64,000 nt of DNA from Streptomyces sp. NBC_00285 (lineage in GTDB: Bacteria > Actinomycetota > Actinomycetes > Streptomycetales > Streptomycetaceae), in the NCBI RefSeq assembly GCF_036174265.1, contig NZ_CP108055.1:8060001-8124000 (forward strand), given 5' to 3'. Under the pieces are notes generated by a model. That model saw only the letters and a list, made by a program, of their open reading frames with translations. It was not told the DNA's origin and made no database searches. The translations under genes were made by a program, and so were the position numbers. Positions 46,338 through 55,036 of the stretch are shown in pieces. Every line of letters begins with the position of its first letter. Within the stretch, counting starts at the first letter, position 1.

Positions 46338-48257
46338 GTGGCGCTGCTGACCCGTATCAGGGGACCGCGTGATCTGGACCGGCTCAGCCTTGAGGAGCTG
46401 GACCAGCTGGCGGAGGAGATCAGGAGCTTCCTCGTCGGCGCGGTCTCCAAGACCGGCGGCCACCTCGGCCCCAACCTCGGTGTGGTCGAGCTGACCATCG
46501 CGCTGCACCGGGTCTTCGACTCGCCCAAGGACCGGGTGCTCTTCGACACCGGGCACCAGTCCTATGTGCACAAGCTGCTCACCGGGCGCCACGACTTCTC
46601 GAAGCTGCGCTCCAAGGGCGGCCTCTCCGGCTACCCCTCACGCGCCGAGTCCGAGCACGACGTCATCGAGAACAGCCACGCCTCGACCGTCCTCGGCTGG
46701 GCCGACGGCCTCGCGAAGGCCAACCAGGTGCTCAAACGGGACGACCACGTCGTCGCCGTGATCGGTGACGGCGCTCTCACCGGCGGTATGGCCTGGGAGG
46801 CGCTGAACAACATCGCCGACGCCAAGGACCGGCCGCTGGTCATCGTCGTCAACGACAACGAGCGCTCGTACGCGCCGACCATCGGCGGCCTCGCCAACCA
46901 CCTCGCCACCCTGCGCACCACCGACGGCTACGAGCGCTTCCTGGCCCGCGGCAAGGACCTCCTGGAGCGCACCCCCGTCGTCGGGCGGCCCCTCTACGAG
47001 ACCCTGCACGGGGCCAAGAAGGGCCTCAAGGACTTCATCGCGCCCCAGGGCATGTTCGAGGACCTCGGCCTCAAGTACGTCGGCCCCATCGACGGCCACG
47101 ACCTCGAAGCGCTCGAGTCGGCGCTGGCCCGGGCGAAGCGCTTCGGCGGCCCGGTCATCGTGCACTGCCTCACCGAGAAGGGCCGCGGCTACAAGCCCGC
47201 CGAGCAGGACGAGGCCGACCGCTTCCACGGCATCGGCCCCATCCACCCCGACACCGGGCTGCCCGTCAAGGCGTCCGCCGCCAGCTGGACCTCCGTCTTC
47301 GGCGACGAGATGGTCGAGCTGGGCCGGGAGCGCGAGGACATCGTCGCCATCACCGCCGCCATGCTCCAGCCGGTCGGCCTGAAGAAGTTCGCGGACACCT
47401 TCCCGGACCGGATCTACGACGTCGGCATCGCCGAACAGCACGCCGCCGTCTCCGCGGCGGGCCTCGCGACCGGGGGACTGCACCCCGTCTTCGCCGTCTA
47501 CGCCACCTTCCTCAACCGCGCCTTCGACCAGGTCCTCATGGACGTCGCCCTGCACAAGTGCGGGGTCACCTTCGTGCTGGACCGGGCCGGCGTCACCGGC
47601 GACGACGGCGCCTCGCACAACGGCATGTGGGACATGTCGATGCTCCAGGTCGTCCCGACGCTCCGGCTCGCCGCCCCGCGCGACGCCGAACAGCTGCGCG
47701 CCCAGCTGCGCGAGGCCGTACAGGTCGACGACGCGCCGACCGTGCTGCGCTACTCCAAGGGCGTCGTCGGCCCCGCCGTACCCGCCGTGGGCACCGTCGG
47801 CTCCATGGACGTCCTGCGCGAGCCCGGCACCGACACCCCGGACGTGCTCCTGGTCTCCGTGGGCGCCCTCGCCCCCATGTGCCTGGAGATCGCCTCGCTC
47901 CTCGACAAGCAGGGCATCTCCACCACCGTCGTCGACCCGCGCTGGGTCAAGCCGGTGGACGAGGCCATGGCCCCGCTCGCCGAGCGGCACCGCGTGGTCG
48001 TCACCGTCGAGGACAACTCCCGCGTCGGCGGTGTCGGCTCGGCGATCGCGCAGGCTCTGCGCGACGCGGGCGTCGACATTCCGCTGCGCGACTTCGGCAT
48101 CCCGCCGCGTTTCCTCGACCACGCCTCCCGCGCCGAGATCATGGCGGAGATCGGGCTCACCGCGCCCGACATCGCCCGCCAGGTCACCGGCCTGGTCTCC
48201 AAGCTGGACGGCCGCTACGACACGGCACCGGCCGAGGCCGAACCGGCCCGCGACTGA
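46338..48257 (+). CDS. dxs: 1-deoxy-D-xylulose-5-phosphate synthase
   Basis: 639 residues, the standard length for DXS, which condenses pyruvate and glyceraldehyde-3-phosphate in a thiamine-diphosphate-dependent step that opens the MEP isoprenoid pathway. Visible are [32 protein letters not shown], the ThDP motif [17 protein letters not shown]...NDN, and the pyrimidine domain [23 protein letters not shown] lies 7 bases before GTG 46338. It is a single-gene unit between two strong terminators; S. coelicolor has a second dxs elsewhere. Confidence 0.95.
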   Translation: MALLTRIRGPRDLDRLSLEELDQLAEEIRSFLVGAVSKTGGHLGPNLGVVELTIALHRVFDSPKDRVLFDTGHQSYVHKLLTGRHDFSKLRSKGGLSGYPSRAESEHDVIENSHASTVLGWADGLAKANQVLKRDDHVVAVIGDGALTGGMAWEALNNIADAKDRPLVIVVNDNERSYAPTIGGLANHLATLRTTDGYERFLARGKDLLERTPVVGRPLYETLHGAKKGLKDFIAPQGMFEDLGLKYVGPIDGHDLEALESALARAKRFGGPVIVHCLTEKGRGYKPAEQDEADRFHGIGPIHPDTGLPVKASAASWTSVFGDEMVELGREREDIVAITAAMLQPVGLKKFADTFPDRIYDVGIAEQHAAVSAAGLATGGLHPVFAVYATFLNRAFDQVLMDVALHKCGVTFVLDRAGVTGDDGASHNGMWDMSMLQVVPTLRLAAPRDAEQLRAQLREAVQVDDAPTVLRYSKGVVGPAVPAVGTVGSMDVLREPGTDTPDVLLVSVGALAPMCLEIASLLDKQGISTTVVDPRWVKPVDEAMAPLAERHRVVVTVEDNSRVGGVGSAIAQALRDAGVDIPLRDFGIPPRFLDHASRAEIMAEIGLTAPDIARQVTGLVSKLDGRYDTAPAEAEPARD

Positions 48258-48274
48258 CACCCTCGCCGCTCGCC

Positions 48275-48324
48275 CGAACGGGCCGGTCACGCCACTCCTG
48301 ACAGTGGTGCTGCCGGCCCGTTCG
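48275..48324 (+). terminator. Terminator after dxs
   Basis: 12-bp perfect outer stem (CGAACGGGCCGG with its complement, 48313-48324). The 26-base loop contains an inner CCACT/AGTGG hairpin. Confidence 0.88.
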
Positions 48325-48404
48325 CGTGAATCGGCCCGCGCCGGGGCATACGACCTACGCCCCCTCTCGATCATGTCGAGGACGACACAGCGTGGGAGGT
48401 ACCC

Positions 48405-49889
48405 GTGAGCAGCACCATCTTCCGGACGAAGAAGGTCGAACAGTCCATCCGCGACACCGAGGAACCGGAGCACGCGCTCAAGAAATCCTTGTCCGCGCTC
48501 GATCTGACCGTCTTCGGCGTCGGCGTCATCATCGGCACCGGCATCTTCGTCCTGACCGGCACCGTCGCCAAGAACAACGCCGGCCCGGCGGTCGCCCTGG
48601 CCTTCGTCGTCGCCGGCGTCGTCTGCGCGCTCGCCGCGCTCTGCTACGCCGAGTTCGCCTCCACCGTCCCGGTGGCGGGATCGGCGTACACCTTCGCGTA
48701 CGCCTCCCTCGGTGAACTGCCCGCCTGGATCATCGGCTGGGACCTGGTCCTGGAGTTCGCGCTCGGCACCGCGGTGGTCGCCGTCGGCTGGTCCGGCTAC
48801 ATCGCCTCGCTGCTCGACAACGCCGGCTGGCACCTGCCGGAGGTGCTCAGCGGCCGGGACGGGGCCGACGGCTTCGGCTTCGACATCCTCGCCGCCGCGC
48901 TCGTCCTGGCGCTCACCGGCATCCTCGTGCTCGGCACGAAGCTGTCCGCGCGGGTCACCTCGATCGTTGTCGCCGTCAAGGTGACGGTCGTGCTCGTCGT
49001 GATCATCGCGGGCGCCTTCTTCGTCAAGAGCGGCAACTACCACCCGTTCATCCCCAAGGCCAAGCCCGTGGAAGCGGGCAGCGGCCTCCAGTCCCCGCTC
49101 ATCCAGCTGATGTTCGGCTGGGCGCCCGCCAACTTCGGCGTGATGGGCATCTTCACGGCCGCCTCGGTCGTCTTCTTCGCCTTCATCGGCTTCGACGTCG
49201 TCGCCACGGCCGCCGAGGAGACCAGGAACCCGCAGCGCGACATGCCGCGCGGCATCCTCGGCTCCCTCGTCATCTGCACGACCCTCTACGTGGCCGTGTC
49301 GATCGTCGTGACCGGCATGCAGAAGTACACCGACCTGTCCATCACGGCCCCGCTCGCCGACGCCTTCAAGGCCACCGGACACCCCTGGTTCGCGGGCTTC
49401 ATCAGCTTCGGCGCGGCGGTGGGCCTGACGACGGTCTGCATGATCCTGCTCCTCGGCCAGACCCGAGTCTTCTTCGCGATGAGCCGCGACGGACTGCTGC
49501 CCACGTTCTTCTCCCACGTCCACCCGAGGTTCCGGACCCCGCACCGCCCGACGATCCTGCTCGGCGTGATCATCGCGATCGTCGCCGGCTTCACGCCCCT
49601 GAGCGAGCTCGCCGAACTGGTCAACATCGGCACGCTGTTCGCGTTCGTGGTCGTGGCGATCGGCGTCGCCATCCTGCGCCGCACCCGCCCCGACCTGCCC
49701 CGCGCCTTCCGCACCCCCTGGGTCCCGGTCGTCCCGATCGTCTCGGTGCTGGCCTCCCTGTGGCTGATGCTCAACCTGCCGGCCGAGACCTGGCTCCGCT
49801 TCGGGATCTGGATGGTGATCGGCTTCGTCGTGTACTTCCTCTACGGGCGGTCGCACAGCCGGCTCGGCCGGCAGAGCGAGACGGAGTAA
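48405..49889 (+). CDS. APC-family amino acid permease
   Basis: 494 residues with 12 predicted membrane helices, closest in pattern to cationic-amino-acid-type APC transporters (YfnA-like). The start LKKSLSALDLTVFGVGVIIGTGIFVLTG is the substrate-binding first helix; FAFIGFDVVATAAEETRNPQRDMP is the typical helix 6-7 junction. It imports or exchanges amino acids with proton symport; specificity is unclear. GGGAGG stands 6 bases before the GTG. From memory it is next to dxs in S. coelicolor as well. Confidence 0.9.
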   Translation: MSSTIFRTKKVEQSIRDTEEPEHALKKSLSALDLTVFGVGVIIGTGIFVLTGTVAKNNAGPAVALAFVVAGVVCALAALCYAEFASTVPVAGSAYTFAYASLGELPAWIIGWDLVLEFALGTAVVAVGWSGYIASLLDNAGWHLPEVLSGRDGADGFGFDILAAALVLALTGILVLGTKLSARVTSIVVAVKVTVVLVVIIAGAFFVKSGNYHPFIPKAKPVEAGSGLQSPLIQLMFGWAPANFGVMGIFTAASVVFFAFIGFDVVATAAEETRNPQRDMPRGILGSLVICTTLYVAVSIVVTGMQKYTDLSITAPLADAFKATGHPWFAGFISFGAAVGLTTVCMILLLGQTRVFFAMSRDGLLPTFFSHVHPRFRTPHRPTILLGVIIAIVAGFTPLSELAELVNIGTLFAFVVVAIGVAILRRTRPDLPRAFRTPWVPVVPIVSVLASLWLMLNLPAETWLRFGIWMVIGFVVYFLYGRSHSRLGRQSETE

Positions 49890-49956
49890 CTTCCCTGGGG
49901 TCCGTTGCCTTCTGCGGGTCGGCGGGTACGGTCAGGCAGGTCCTCACTGCACCCGC

Positions 49957-50004
49957 CCAGGGGCGCGGGGAACTGCGCGACCAGCGCCCAGCGGCCCGCA
50001 GCCG
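49957..50004 (+). repeat. Common Streptomyces intergenic repeat (GGGGCGCGGGGAACTGCGCGA type)
   Basis: The stretch around CAGGGGCGCGGGGAACTGCG, followed by CGACCAGC and a GGCCCGCAGCCG tail, has the form of a short interspersed sequence I recall from many Streptomyces intergenic regions. It lies just past the permease gene and before the end of the opposite-strand NYN gene. Its origin and role are not known to me. Confidence 0.6.
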
Positions 50005-50015
50005 GACGACGACGC

Positions 50016-50381
50016 TCAGGGACGAACTGTCCGCGGCCCCGCCACATCCGCCCCCAACTCGCCCACCCGCCGCCGTAGTTCCCGGTCCGCAGTCACGACC
50101 AGCACCCGCCGCTCACCGGCTTCGGCCACCAGCGCCACCATGTGATCGTCCCCGCTGGCGGGCGCGCTCTCCACGCGGACCCCCGGCACCGACTCCACGC
50201 CCCGGGCCGCCCCCTCCACCACCAGCACGATCTCCACGGCGCCCTCCCGCCCCGGCACCCCGTCCACCGCGAGCCGGTCCCGCAGCCGCTCCGCCGCTCC
50301 CCGCCGGTCCCGCCACCACCCGTCCGGCACCGACCCGACGACATTCGCGGCGTCCACGACGACCAGCAGCACGTCACTCAT
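50016..50381 (-). CDS. Small NYN/PIN-like domain protein
   Basis: 121 residues. VLLVVVDAANVVGS near the N-terminus carries the paired Asp-Asn of NYN/PIN nucleases. SGDDHMVALVAEA and RRVLVVTADRELRRRVGELGADV supply the further acidic residues and the D-x-x-L segment expected near the metal site. A small RNase or toxin-like role is possible; such proteins are sometimes labelled NTP pyrophosphohydrolase in Streptomyces, but I see no MazG or Nudix motif. It is divergent from the beta-propeller gene with only 64 bases between. Confidence 0.65.
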   Translation of the reverse strand: MSDVLLVVVDAANVVGSVPDGWWRDRRGAAERLRDRLAVDGVPGREGAVEIVLVVEGAARGVESVPGVRVESAPASGDDHMVALVAEAGERRVLVVTADRELRRRVGELGADVAGPRTVRP

Positions 50382-50433
50382 GGCCCCAGCGTCCCACGAC
50401 CGGCCCGCCCGGAGACGGCAGCGGCTGCCCGAT

Positions 50434-50448
50434 TACAGTGGACGCGTG
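50434..50448 (+). promoter_or_regulatory. -10 element and leaderless start of beta-propeller gene
   Basis: TACAGT (50434-50439) lies 6 bases before GTG 50446, and there is no Shine-Dalgarno sequence. That spacing puts the expected transcription start at or next to the start codon, i.e. a leaderless mRNA. No clear -35 hexamer is visible. Confidence 0.55.
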
Positions 50449-51477
50449 TCCATGGTCCGTACAGTGAACGGCAACTGGCTCATCCGCGCCCGGGACGGCC
50501 GGCTCGGCGCCTACACCACCCGTGACGAGGCCGTGTGGTGCCGGGCCGAGCAACGACCCGGCGGCATCTGGTCGCCCTGGCGCAAGGTCGGCGGCGAGCA
50601 ACGCCTGCACCCCGCACTCGCCGTGGGTCAGGGCGTCAACGGCTACGCACACCTCGTCTCCTGGCGTCCCACCAAGGCCAAGGAGTCGGGCCTCGTGCAC
50701 TCCACCCACTTCCGCGTCCACCTCGCAGCCCTCGACTGGACGCCGGCCGGTCACCCCGACAAGGCGGGTGCGCGCACCGGCGTGCCCGCCGTGGCCGTCG
50801 ACGCGGAGGGCCGGGCCCATGTCTTCGTCGGCAACCGCGGCAACGGCGTGCACGCCCTCGTACAGAAGGAGCGCGGCGGCTGGACCGCCTGGTCCGACCT
50901 CAAGGGCTCCGAGGTGCACGGCGAACTGACCGCGGTGACGGGGGAGTCGGGCCGCGTCGAGGTGTACGGCACCGACGCCGCCGGCATCCTGCGCTGGCTC
51001 CAGGAGGAGCCCGGTGCGCCTCCCGTACCGGCCGACCCGCTGCCGGTCCGTGTCGAACCCGGCACCCTGAGCGCGCTGCCCACCTCCAAGGACCACACCA
51101 CGCTGTTCTTCGCGGACCCCGAGGGCATGCTCTACGCCGTGCGTCCGGGCAACGGACCCACGCCCCTGCTCGCCGCGGCGGGCCCCGGCCCGGCGGCCCT
51201 GCTGCGCTGCACCCTGGAGGGCCACGACTGCACGCTGCTCGCCCAGCGTTCGGCCTCCGGCCGGGTCGCCTTCGCCGCCTACCCCACCGAGCAGGAGTCG
51301 GCGGGCCTGTGGTGGACGGAGTCCGGACCGCAGCTCCCCGTGGACACGGCCGTGGCCCTCGCCGAGGACGCGGACGGCCGTATCGTCGCCGCGACGGTGA
51401 CCCCCGACGGCGAACTGCGGGTCGCCCGGCAGAAGGACGAGCCGGGCCTGGCGCTGGCGGCCTGGCAGGAGGTCTGA
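50446..51477 (+). CDS. Beta-propeller protein, probably cytoplasmic
   Basis: 343 residues. Repeating units of about 45-50 residues contain WSPWRKVGG, HPALAVGQGVNGYAHLVSW, PAVAVDAEGRAHVFVGNRGNGVHALVQ, WTAWSDLKG and similar DGxGRxxVY strands. This is the pattern of PLL-lectin/sialidase-like beta-propellers. No signal peptide or membrane segment is seen and no catalytic residues can be named. It may bind glycans or act as a scaffold. The gene stands alone between a divergent NYN gene and a terminator. Confidence 0.7.
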   Translation: MSMVRTVNGNWLIRARDGRLGAYTTRDEAVWCRAEQRPGGIWSPWRKVGGEQRLHPALAVGQGVNGYAHLVSWRPTKAKESGLVHSTHFRVHLAALDWTPAGHPDKAGARTGVPAVAVDAEGRAHVFVGNRGNGVHALVQKERGGWTAWSDLKGSEVHGELTAVTGESGRVEVYGTDAAGILRWLQEEPGAPPVPADPLPVRVEPGTLSALPTSKDHTTLFFADPEGMLYAVRPGNGPTPLLAAAGPGPAALLRCTLEGHDCTLLAQRSASGRVAFAAYPTEQESAGLWWTESGPQLPVDTAVALAEDADGRIVAATVTPDGELRVARQKDEPGLALAAWQEV

Positions 51478-51515
51478 GCGCCCACCCGTCCCCGTCCGGT
51501 CCGCGGTGAACGGCA

Positions 51516-51543
51516 AAGGGCCCCCGCCGAAGCGGAGGCCCTT
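51516..51543. terminator. Bidirectional terminator, beta-propeller gene / fadB
   Basis: 12-position stem (AAGGGCCCCCGC with GCGGAGGCCCTT, one mismatch) closed by a CGAA tetraloop, between convergent genes. Confidence 0.88.
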
Positions 51544-51559
51544 CTGGACTGCCCGGGTG

Positions 51560-53695
51560 TTACGCCGGAACCGAGGCCAGGCCCGGAGCCAGGAACTTCT
51601 TGCCGTTCACGCGCTCGGAGACACCCTCGCGGTCCAGGTACGGCGTGATGCCGCCCAGGTGGAAGGGCCAGCCGGCGCCCGTGATCAGGCACAGGTCGAT
51701 GTCCTGGGCCTCGGCGACGACACCCTCGTCGAGCATGAGCCCGATCTCCTGGGCGACGGCGTCGAGGACGCGCTCACGGACCTGCTCCTCGGACAGGACG
51801 GTGTCGCCCTGCTTGAGGAGCGCGGCGACCTCCGGGTCCAGCTCCGGCTTGAAGCCGTTCTCCGCGGAGTAGACGTAGAAGCCGCGCTTGCCCGCCTTGA
51901 CGACGGCCGCGAGGTTCGGGGAGACGGTGAAGCGCTCCGGGAAGGCCCTGTTGAGGGTCTCGGAGACGTGCAGGCCGATCGCGGGACCGACCAGCTCCAG
52001 GAGGACGAGAGGCGACATCGGCAGGCCCAGGGGCTCCACCGCCTTCTCCGCGACCGCGACCGGGGTGCCCTCGTCGATGACGTTCTGGATCTCGCCCATG
52101 AAGCGGGTGAGGATGCGGTTCACGACGAACGCCGGGGCGTCCTTGACCAGTACCGCGGTCTTCTTCAGCTTCTTGGCGACGGAGAACGCCGTGGCCAGCG
52201 AGGCGTCGTCGGTCTGCTCGCCGCGGACGATCTCCAGCAGGGGCAGGATCGCGACCGGGTTGAAGAAGTGGAACCCGACGACCCGCTCGGGGTTCTTCAG
52301 CTTCGACGCCATCTCGGAGACGGACAGCGAGGAGGTGTTGGTGGCGAGGACCGCGTGCGCCGGGGCGACCGCCTCGACCTCCGCGAACACCTGCTGCTTG
52401 ACGCCGATCTCCTCGAACACGGCCTCGATGATGAAGTCCGCGTCGGAGAAGCCCTCCGCCTTGTCCAGCACACCGGTGACCAGGGCCTTGAGACGGTTCG
52501 CCTTGTCCTGGTTGACACGGCCCTTGCCGAGCAGCTTCTCGATCTCGGCGTGGACGTAGCCCACACCCTTGTCGACGCGCTCCTGGTCGATGTCGGTCAG
52601 CACGACCGGCACCTCCAGGCGGCGCAGGAAGAGCAGCGCGAGCTGGGAGGCCATGAGGCCCGCGCCCACGACGCCCACCTTGGTGACCGGGCGGGCCAGG
52701 TTCTTGTCCGGGGCGCCCGCGGGACGCTTGCCGCGCTTCTGCACCAGGTTGAACGCGTAGATGCCGGAGCGCAGTTCGCCGCCCATGATCAGGTCGGCGA
52801 GGGCCTGGTCCTCGGCGTCGTAGCCCTGCTGGAGGTCGCCGTTCTTGGCGGCCTCGATGATGTCCAGGGCGCGGTAGGCGGCCGGAGCGGCCCCGTGCAC
52901 CTTGGAGTCGGCGACGAAACGGCCCTTGGCGACGGCCTGGTCCCAGGCCTCACCGCGGTCGATCACCGGGCGGTCGATGACGATCTCGCCCTTGAGGACG
53001 GACGCCGTCCACAGCAGGGACTGCTCCAGGAAGTCCGCGCCCTCGAACAGCGCGTCGGCGATGCCCAGTTCGTAGACCTGCGCGCCCTTCAGCTGCTTGT
53101 TCTGGTTGAGGGAGTTCTCGATGATCACCGAGACGGCCTTCTCGGCGCCGATCAGGTTCGGCAGCAGCGTGCAGCCGCCCCAGCCGGGGACCAGCCCGAG
53201 GAAGACCTCGGGGAGCGAGAAGGCGGGCAGGGCCGCGGAGACCGTGCGGTAGGTGCAGTGCAGACCGACCTCGACGCCACCGCCCATCGCGGCGCCGTTG
53301 TAGTACGCGAAGGTCGGCGCGGCGATGTCGGCGAGGCGCTTGAAGACCTCGTGACCGCCCTTGCCGATGGCGAGCGCGTCCTTGTGCTCCTTGAGGAGCT
53401 CGACGCCCTTCAGGTCGGCGCCGACGGCGAAGATGAACGGCTTGCCGGTGATGCCGACACCGACGATCTCGCCGGCCGACGCCTCCTTCTCGACCTGGTC
53501 GATGGCGGTGTTCAGGTTCGCCAGCGAGGCCGGGCCGAAGGTGGTCGGCTTGGTGTGGTCGAAGCCGTTGTCCAGCGTGATGAGCGCGAAGCGCCCGGCG
53601 TTGAACGGCAGGTCCAGGTGACGTACGTGCGCCTGGGTGACTACCTCGTCCGGGAACAGCTCGGCCGCACCCTTCAAGAGATCGGTGGTGCTCAC
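51560..53695 (-). CDS. fadB: Fatty acid oxidation multifunctional protein (FadB type)
   Basis: 711 residues. The N-terminal enoyl-CoA hydratase half (about 1-300) shows FAVGADLKGVELL, NGAAMGGGVEVGLHC and the catalytic Glu in FSLPEVFLGLVPGWGG. The C-terminal L-3-hydroxyacyl-CoA dehydrogenase half shows the NAD motif VGVVGAGLMASQLALLF (Ala where Gly is usual), ATNTSSLSVSEMA, the catalytic His in VVGFHFFNPV and a repeated C-terminal helical domain. It performs two consecutive beta-oxidation steps, with the thiolase encoded just upstream as partner. GTG 53695 overlaps the fadA stop (GTGA), with GGAGG upstream. Confidence 0.94.
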   Translation of the reverse strand: MSTTDLLKGAAELFPDEVVTQAHVRHLDLPFNAGRFALITLDNGFDHTKPTTFGPASLANLNTAIDQVEKEASAGEIVGVGITGKPFIFAVGADLKGVELLKEHKDALAIGKGGHEVFKRLADIAAPTFAYYNGAAMGGGVEVGLHCTYRTVSAALPAFSLPEVFLGLVPGWGGCTLLPNLIGAEKAVSVIIENSLNQNKQLKGAQVYELGIADALFEGADFLEQSLLWTASVLKGEIVIDRPVIDRGEAWDQAVAKGRFVADSKVHGAAPAAYRALDIIEAAKNGDLQQGYDAEDQALADLIMGGELRSGIYAFNLVQKRGKRPAGAPDKNLARPVTKVGVVGAGLMASQLALLFLRRLEVPVVLTDIDQERVDKGVGYVHAEIEKLLGKGRVNQDKANRLKALVTGVLDKAEGFSDADFIIEAVFEEIGVKQQVFAEVEAVAPAHAVLATNTSSLSVSEMASKLKNPERVVGFHFFNPVAILPLLEIVRGEQTDDASLATAFSVAKKLKKTAVLVKDAPAFVVNRILTRFMGEIQNVIDEGTPVAVAEKAVEPLGLPMSPLVLLELVGPAIGLHVSETLNRAFPERFTVSPNLAAVVKAGKRGFYVYSAENGFKPELDPEVAALLKQGDTVLSEEQVRERVLDAVAQEIGLMLDEGVVAEAQDIDLCLITGAGWPFHLGGITPYLDREGVSERVNGKKFLAPGLASVPA

Positions 53696-54918
53696 TTGCT
53701 GCCTCCGGCGTCCTTGTGGTTCGGGTTCTCCCAGATGACCGTCGCGCCCATGCCGAAGCCGACGCACATGGTGGTGAGGCCGTAGCGGACCTCGGGCTGC
53801 TCCTCGAACTGACGGGCCAGCTGCGTCATCAGCCGGACACCGGAGGAGGCCAGCGGGTGGCCGTACGCGATGGCGCCGCCGTACTGGTTGACGCGGGCGT
53901 CGTCGTCCGCGATGCCGTAGTGCTCCAGGAAGGCGAGGACCTGGACCGCGAAGGCCTCGTTGATCTCGAACAGACCGATGTCGGAGATGGACAGGCCCGC
54001 CTGGGCGAGCGCCTTCTCCGTGGCCGGGATCGGGCCGTAGCCCATGACCTCCGGCTCGACACCCACGAAGGAGTACGAGACGAGGCGCATCTTTACCGGC
54101 AGGTCGTGCTCGCGGGCGAAGTCCTCGGACGCGATGAGGGAGGCGGTGGCGCCGTCGTTCAGACCGGCCGCGTTACCGGCGGTGACCCGGCCGTGGACAC
54201 GGAACGGCGTCTTGAGACCGGAGAGGTTCTCCAGCGTGGTCCCCGGGCGCATCGGCTCGTCGGCGGTGACCAGACCCCAGCCGGTCTCACCGGCCTCCGG
54301 GTTGGTGCGGCGTACCGAGATCGGCACCAGGTCGGCCTGGATCTTGCCGTTGGCGTACGCCTTGGCGGCCTTCTCCTGGGAGCGCACGGCGTACTCGTCG
54401 GCGCGCTGCTTGGTGATCGTCGGGTACCGGTCGTGCAGGTTCTCGGCGGTCATGCCCATGAACAGGGCGGACTCGTCGACCAGCTTCTCGCTGACGAACC
54501 GGGGGTTCGGGTCCACGCCCTCACCCATGGGGTGGCGGCCCATGTGCTCGACACCACCGGCGATGGCGATGTCGTAGGCGCCGAAGGCCACGGAGCCGGC
54601 GACCGAGGTGACGGCGGTCAGGGCGCCGGCACACATGCGGTCGATGGAGTAGCCGGGCACCGACTGCGGCAGACCGGCGAGGATCCCGGCGGTACGGCCG
54701 ATGGTGAGCCCCTGGTCACCGATCTGCGTGGTCGCGGCGATGGCGACCTCGTCGATCTTCTTCGGGTCGAGACCCGGGTTGCGGCGCAGCAGCTCCCGGA
54801 TCGCCTTCACGACGAGGTCGTCGGCGCGGGTCTCGTGGTAGATGCCCTTCGGGCCCGCCTTGCCGAACGGGGTGCGGACGCCGTCGACGAAGACGACATC
54901 CTTGACGGTACGAGGCAC
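53692..54918 (-). CDS. fadA: Acetyl-CoA C-acyltransferase (FadA thiolase)
   Basis: 408 residues. Thiolase residues: acyl-accepting Cys in DRMCAGALTAV, His in AIAYGHPLASSG, proton-shuttling Cys in TTMCVGFGMGATV, and NEAFAVQVLAF. It cleaves 3-ketoacyl-CoA to acetyl-CoA and a shortened acyl-CoA and forms the beta-oxidation complex with FadB. GTG 54918 is chosen for GGAGGA 8 bases upstream and the conserved VFVDGVRTPFGK start; a longer frame runs back to 55023 over the promoter. Two palindromes upstream are likely regulator sites. Confidence 0.94.
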   Translation of the reverse strand: MPRTVKDVVFVDGVRTPFGKAGPKGIYHETRADDLVVKAIRELLRRNPGLDPKKIDEVAIAATTQIGDQGLTIGRTAGILAGLPQSVPGYSIDRMCAGALTAVTSVAGSVAFGAYDIAIAGGVEHMGRHPMGEGVDPNPRFVSEKLVDESALFMGMTAENLHDRYPTITKQRADEYAVRSQEKAAKAYANGKIQADLVPISVRRTNPEAGETGWGLVTADEPMRPGTTLENLSGLKTPFRVHGRVTAGNAAGLNDGATASLIASEDFAREHDLPVKMRLVSYSFVGVEPEVMGYGPIPATEKALAQAGLSISDIGLFEINEAFAVQVLAFLEHYGIADDDARVNQYGGAIAYGHPLASSGVRLMTQLARQFEEQPEVRYGLTTMCVGFGMGATVIWENPNHKDAGGSK

Positions 54919-54962
54919 GATGGCTCTCCTCCAGATGCGGGATCTGCACTGCTGCGACCGCG

Positions 54963-54978
54963 CTGAGCGCGCGCTCAG
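54963..54978. promoter_or_regulatory. Palindrome upstream of fadA
   Basis: CTGAGCGCGCGCTCAG is a perfect 16-bp palindrome 45-60 bases before the fadA GTG. It is a likely repressor site in the fadAB promoter. Confidence 0.55.
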
Positions 54979-55007
54979 GTACATGCTACTTGCGGGTAAT
55001 GTACCTG
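54976..55007. promoter_or_regulatory. Spaced inverted repeat upstream of fadA
   Basis: CAGGTACAT (54976-54984) and ATGTACCTG (54999-55007), perfect 9-bp arms with 14 bases between, partly overlapping the adjacent palindrome. The spacing suits a TetR- or GntR-type dimer, or two half-sites flanking a promoter. Confidence 0.5.
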
Positions 55008-55036
55008 CACACCCCTGGAGCACGGAGCGGCGAAGG

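Noticed and set aside
46638..49856. A 1072-residue minus-strand open frame opposite dxs and the permease gene
   Set aside because: Extreme Asp/Gly/Arg/Glu composition without domains; it is the antisense shadow of two certain high-GC genes.
49760..50467. 235-residue plus-strand frame after the permease
   Set aside because: It starts inside the permease gene in another frame and becomes Pro/Arg/Ala low-complexity opposite the NYN-like gene.
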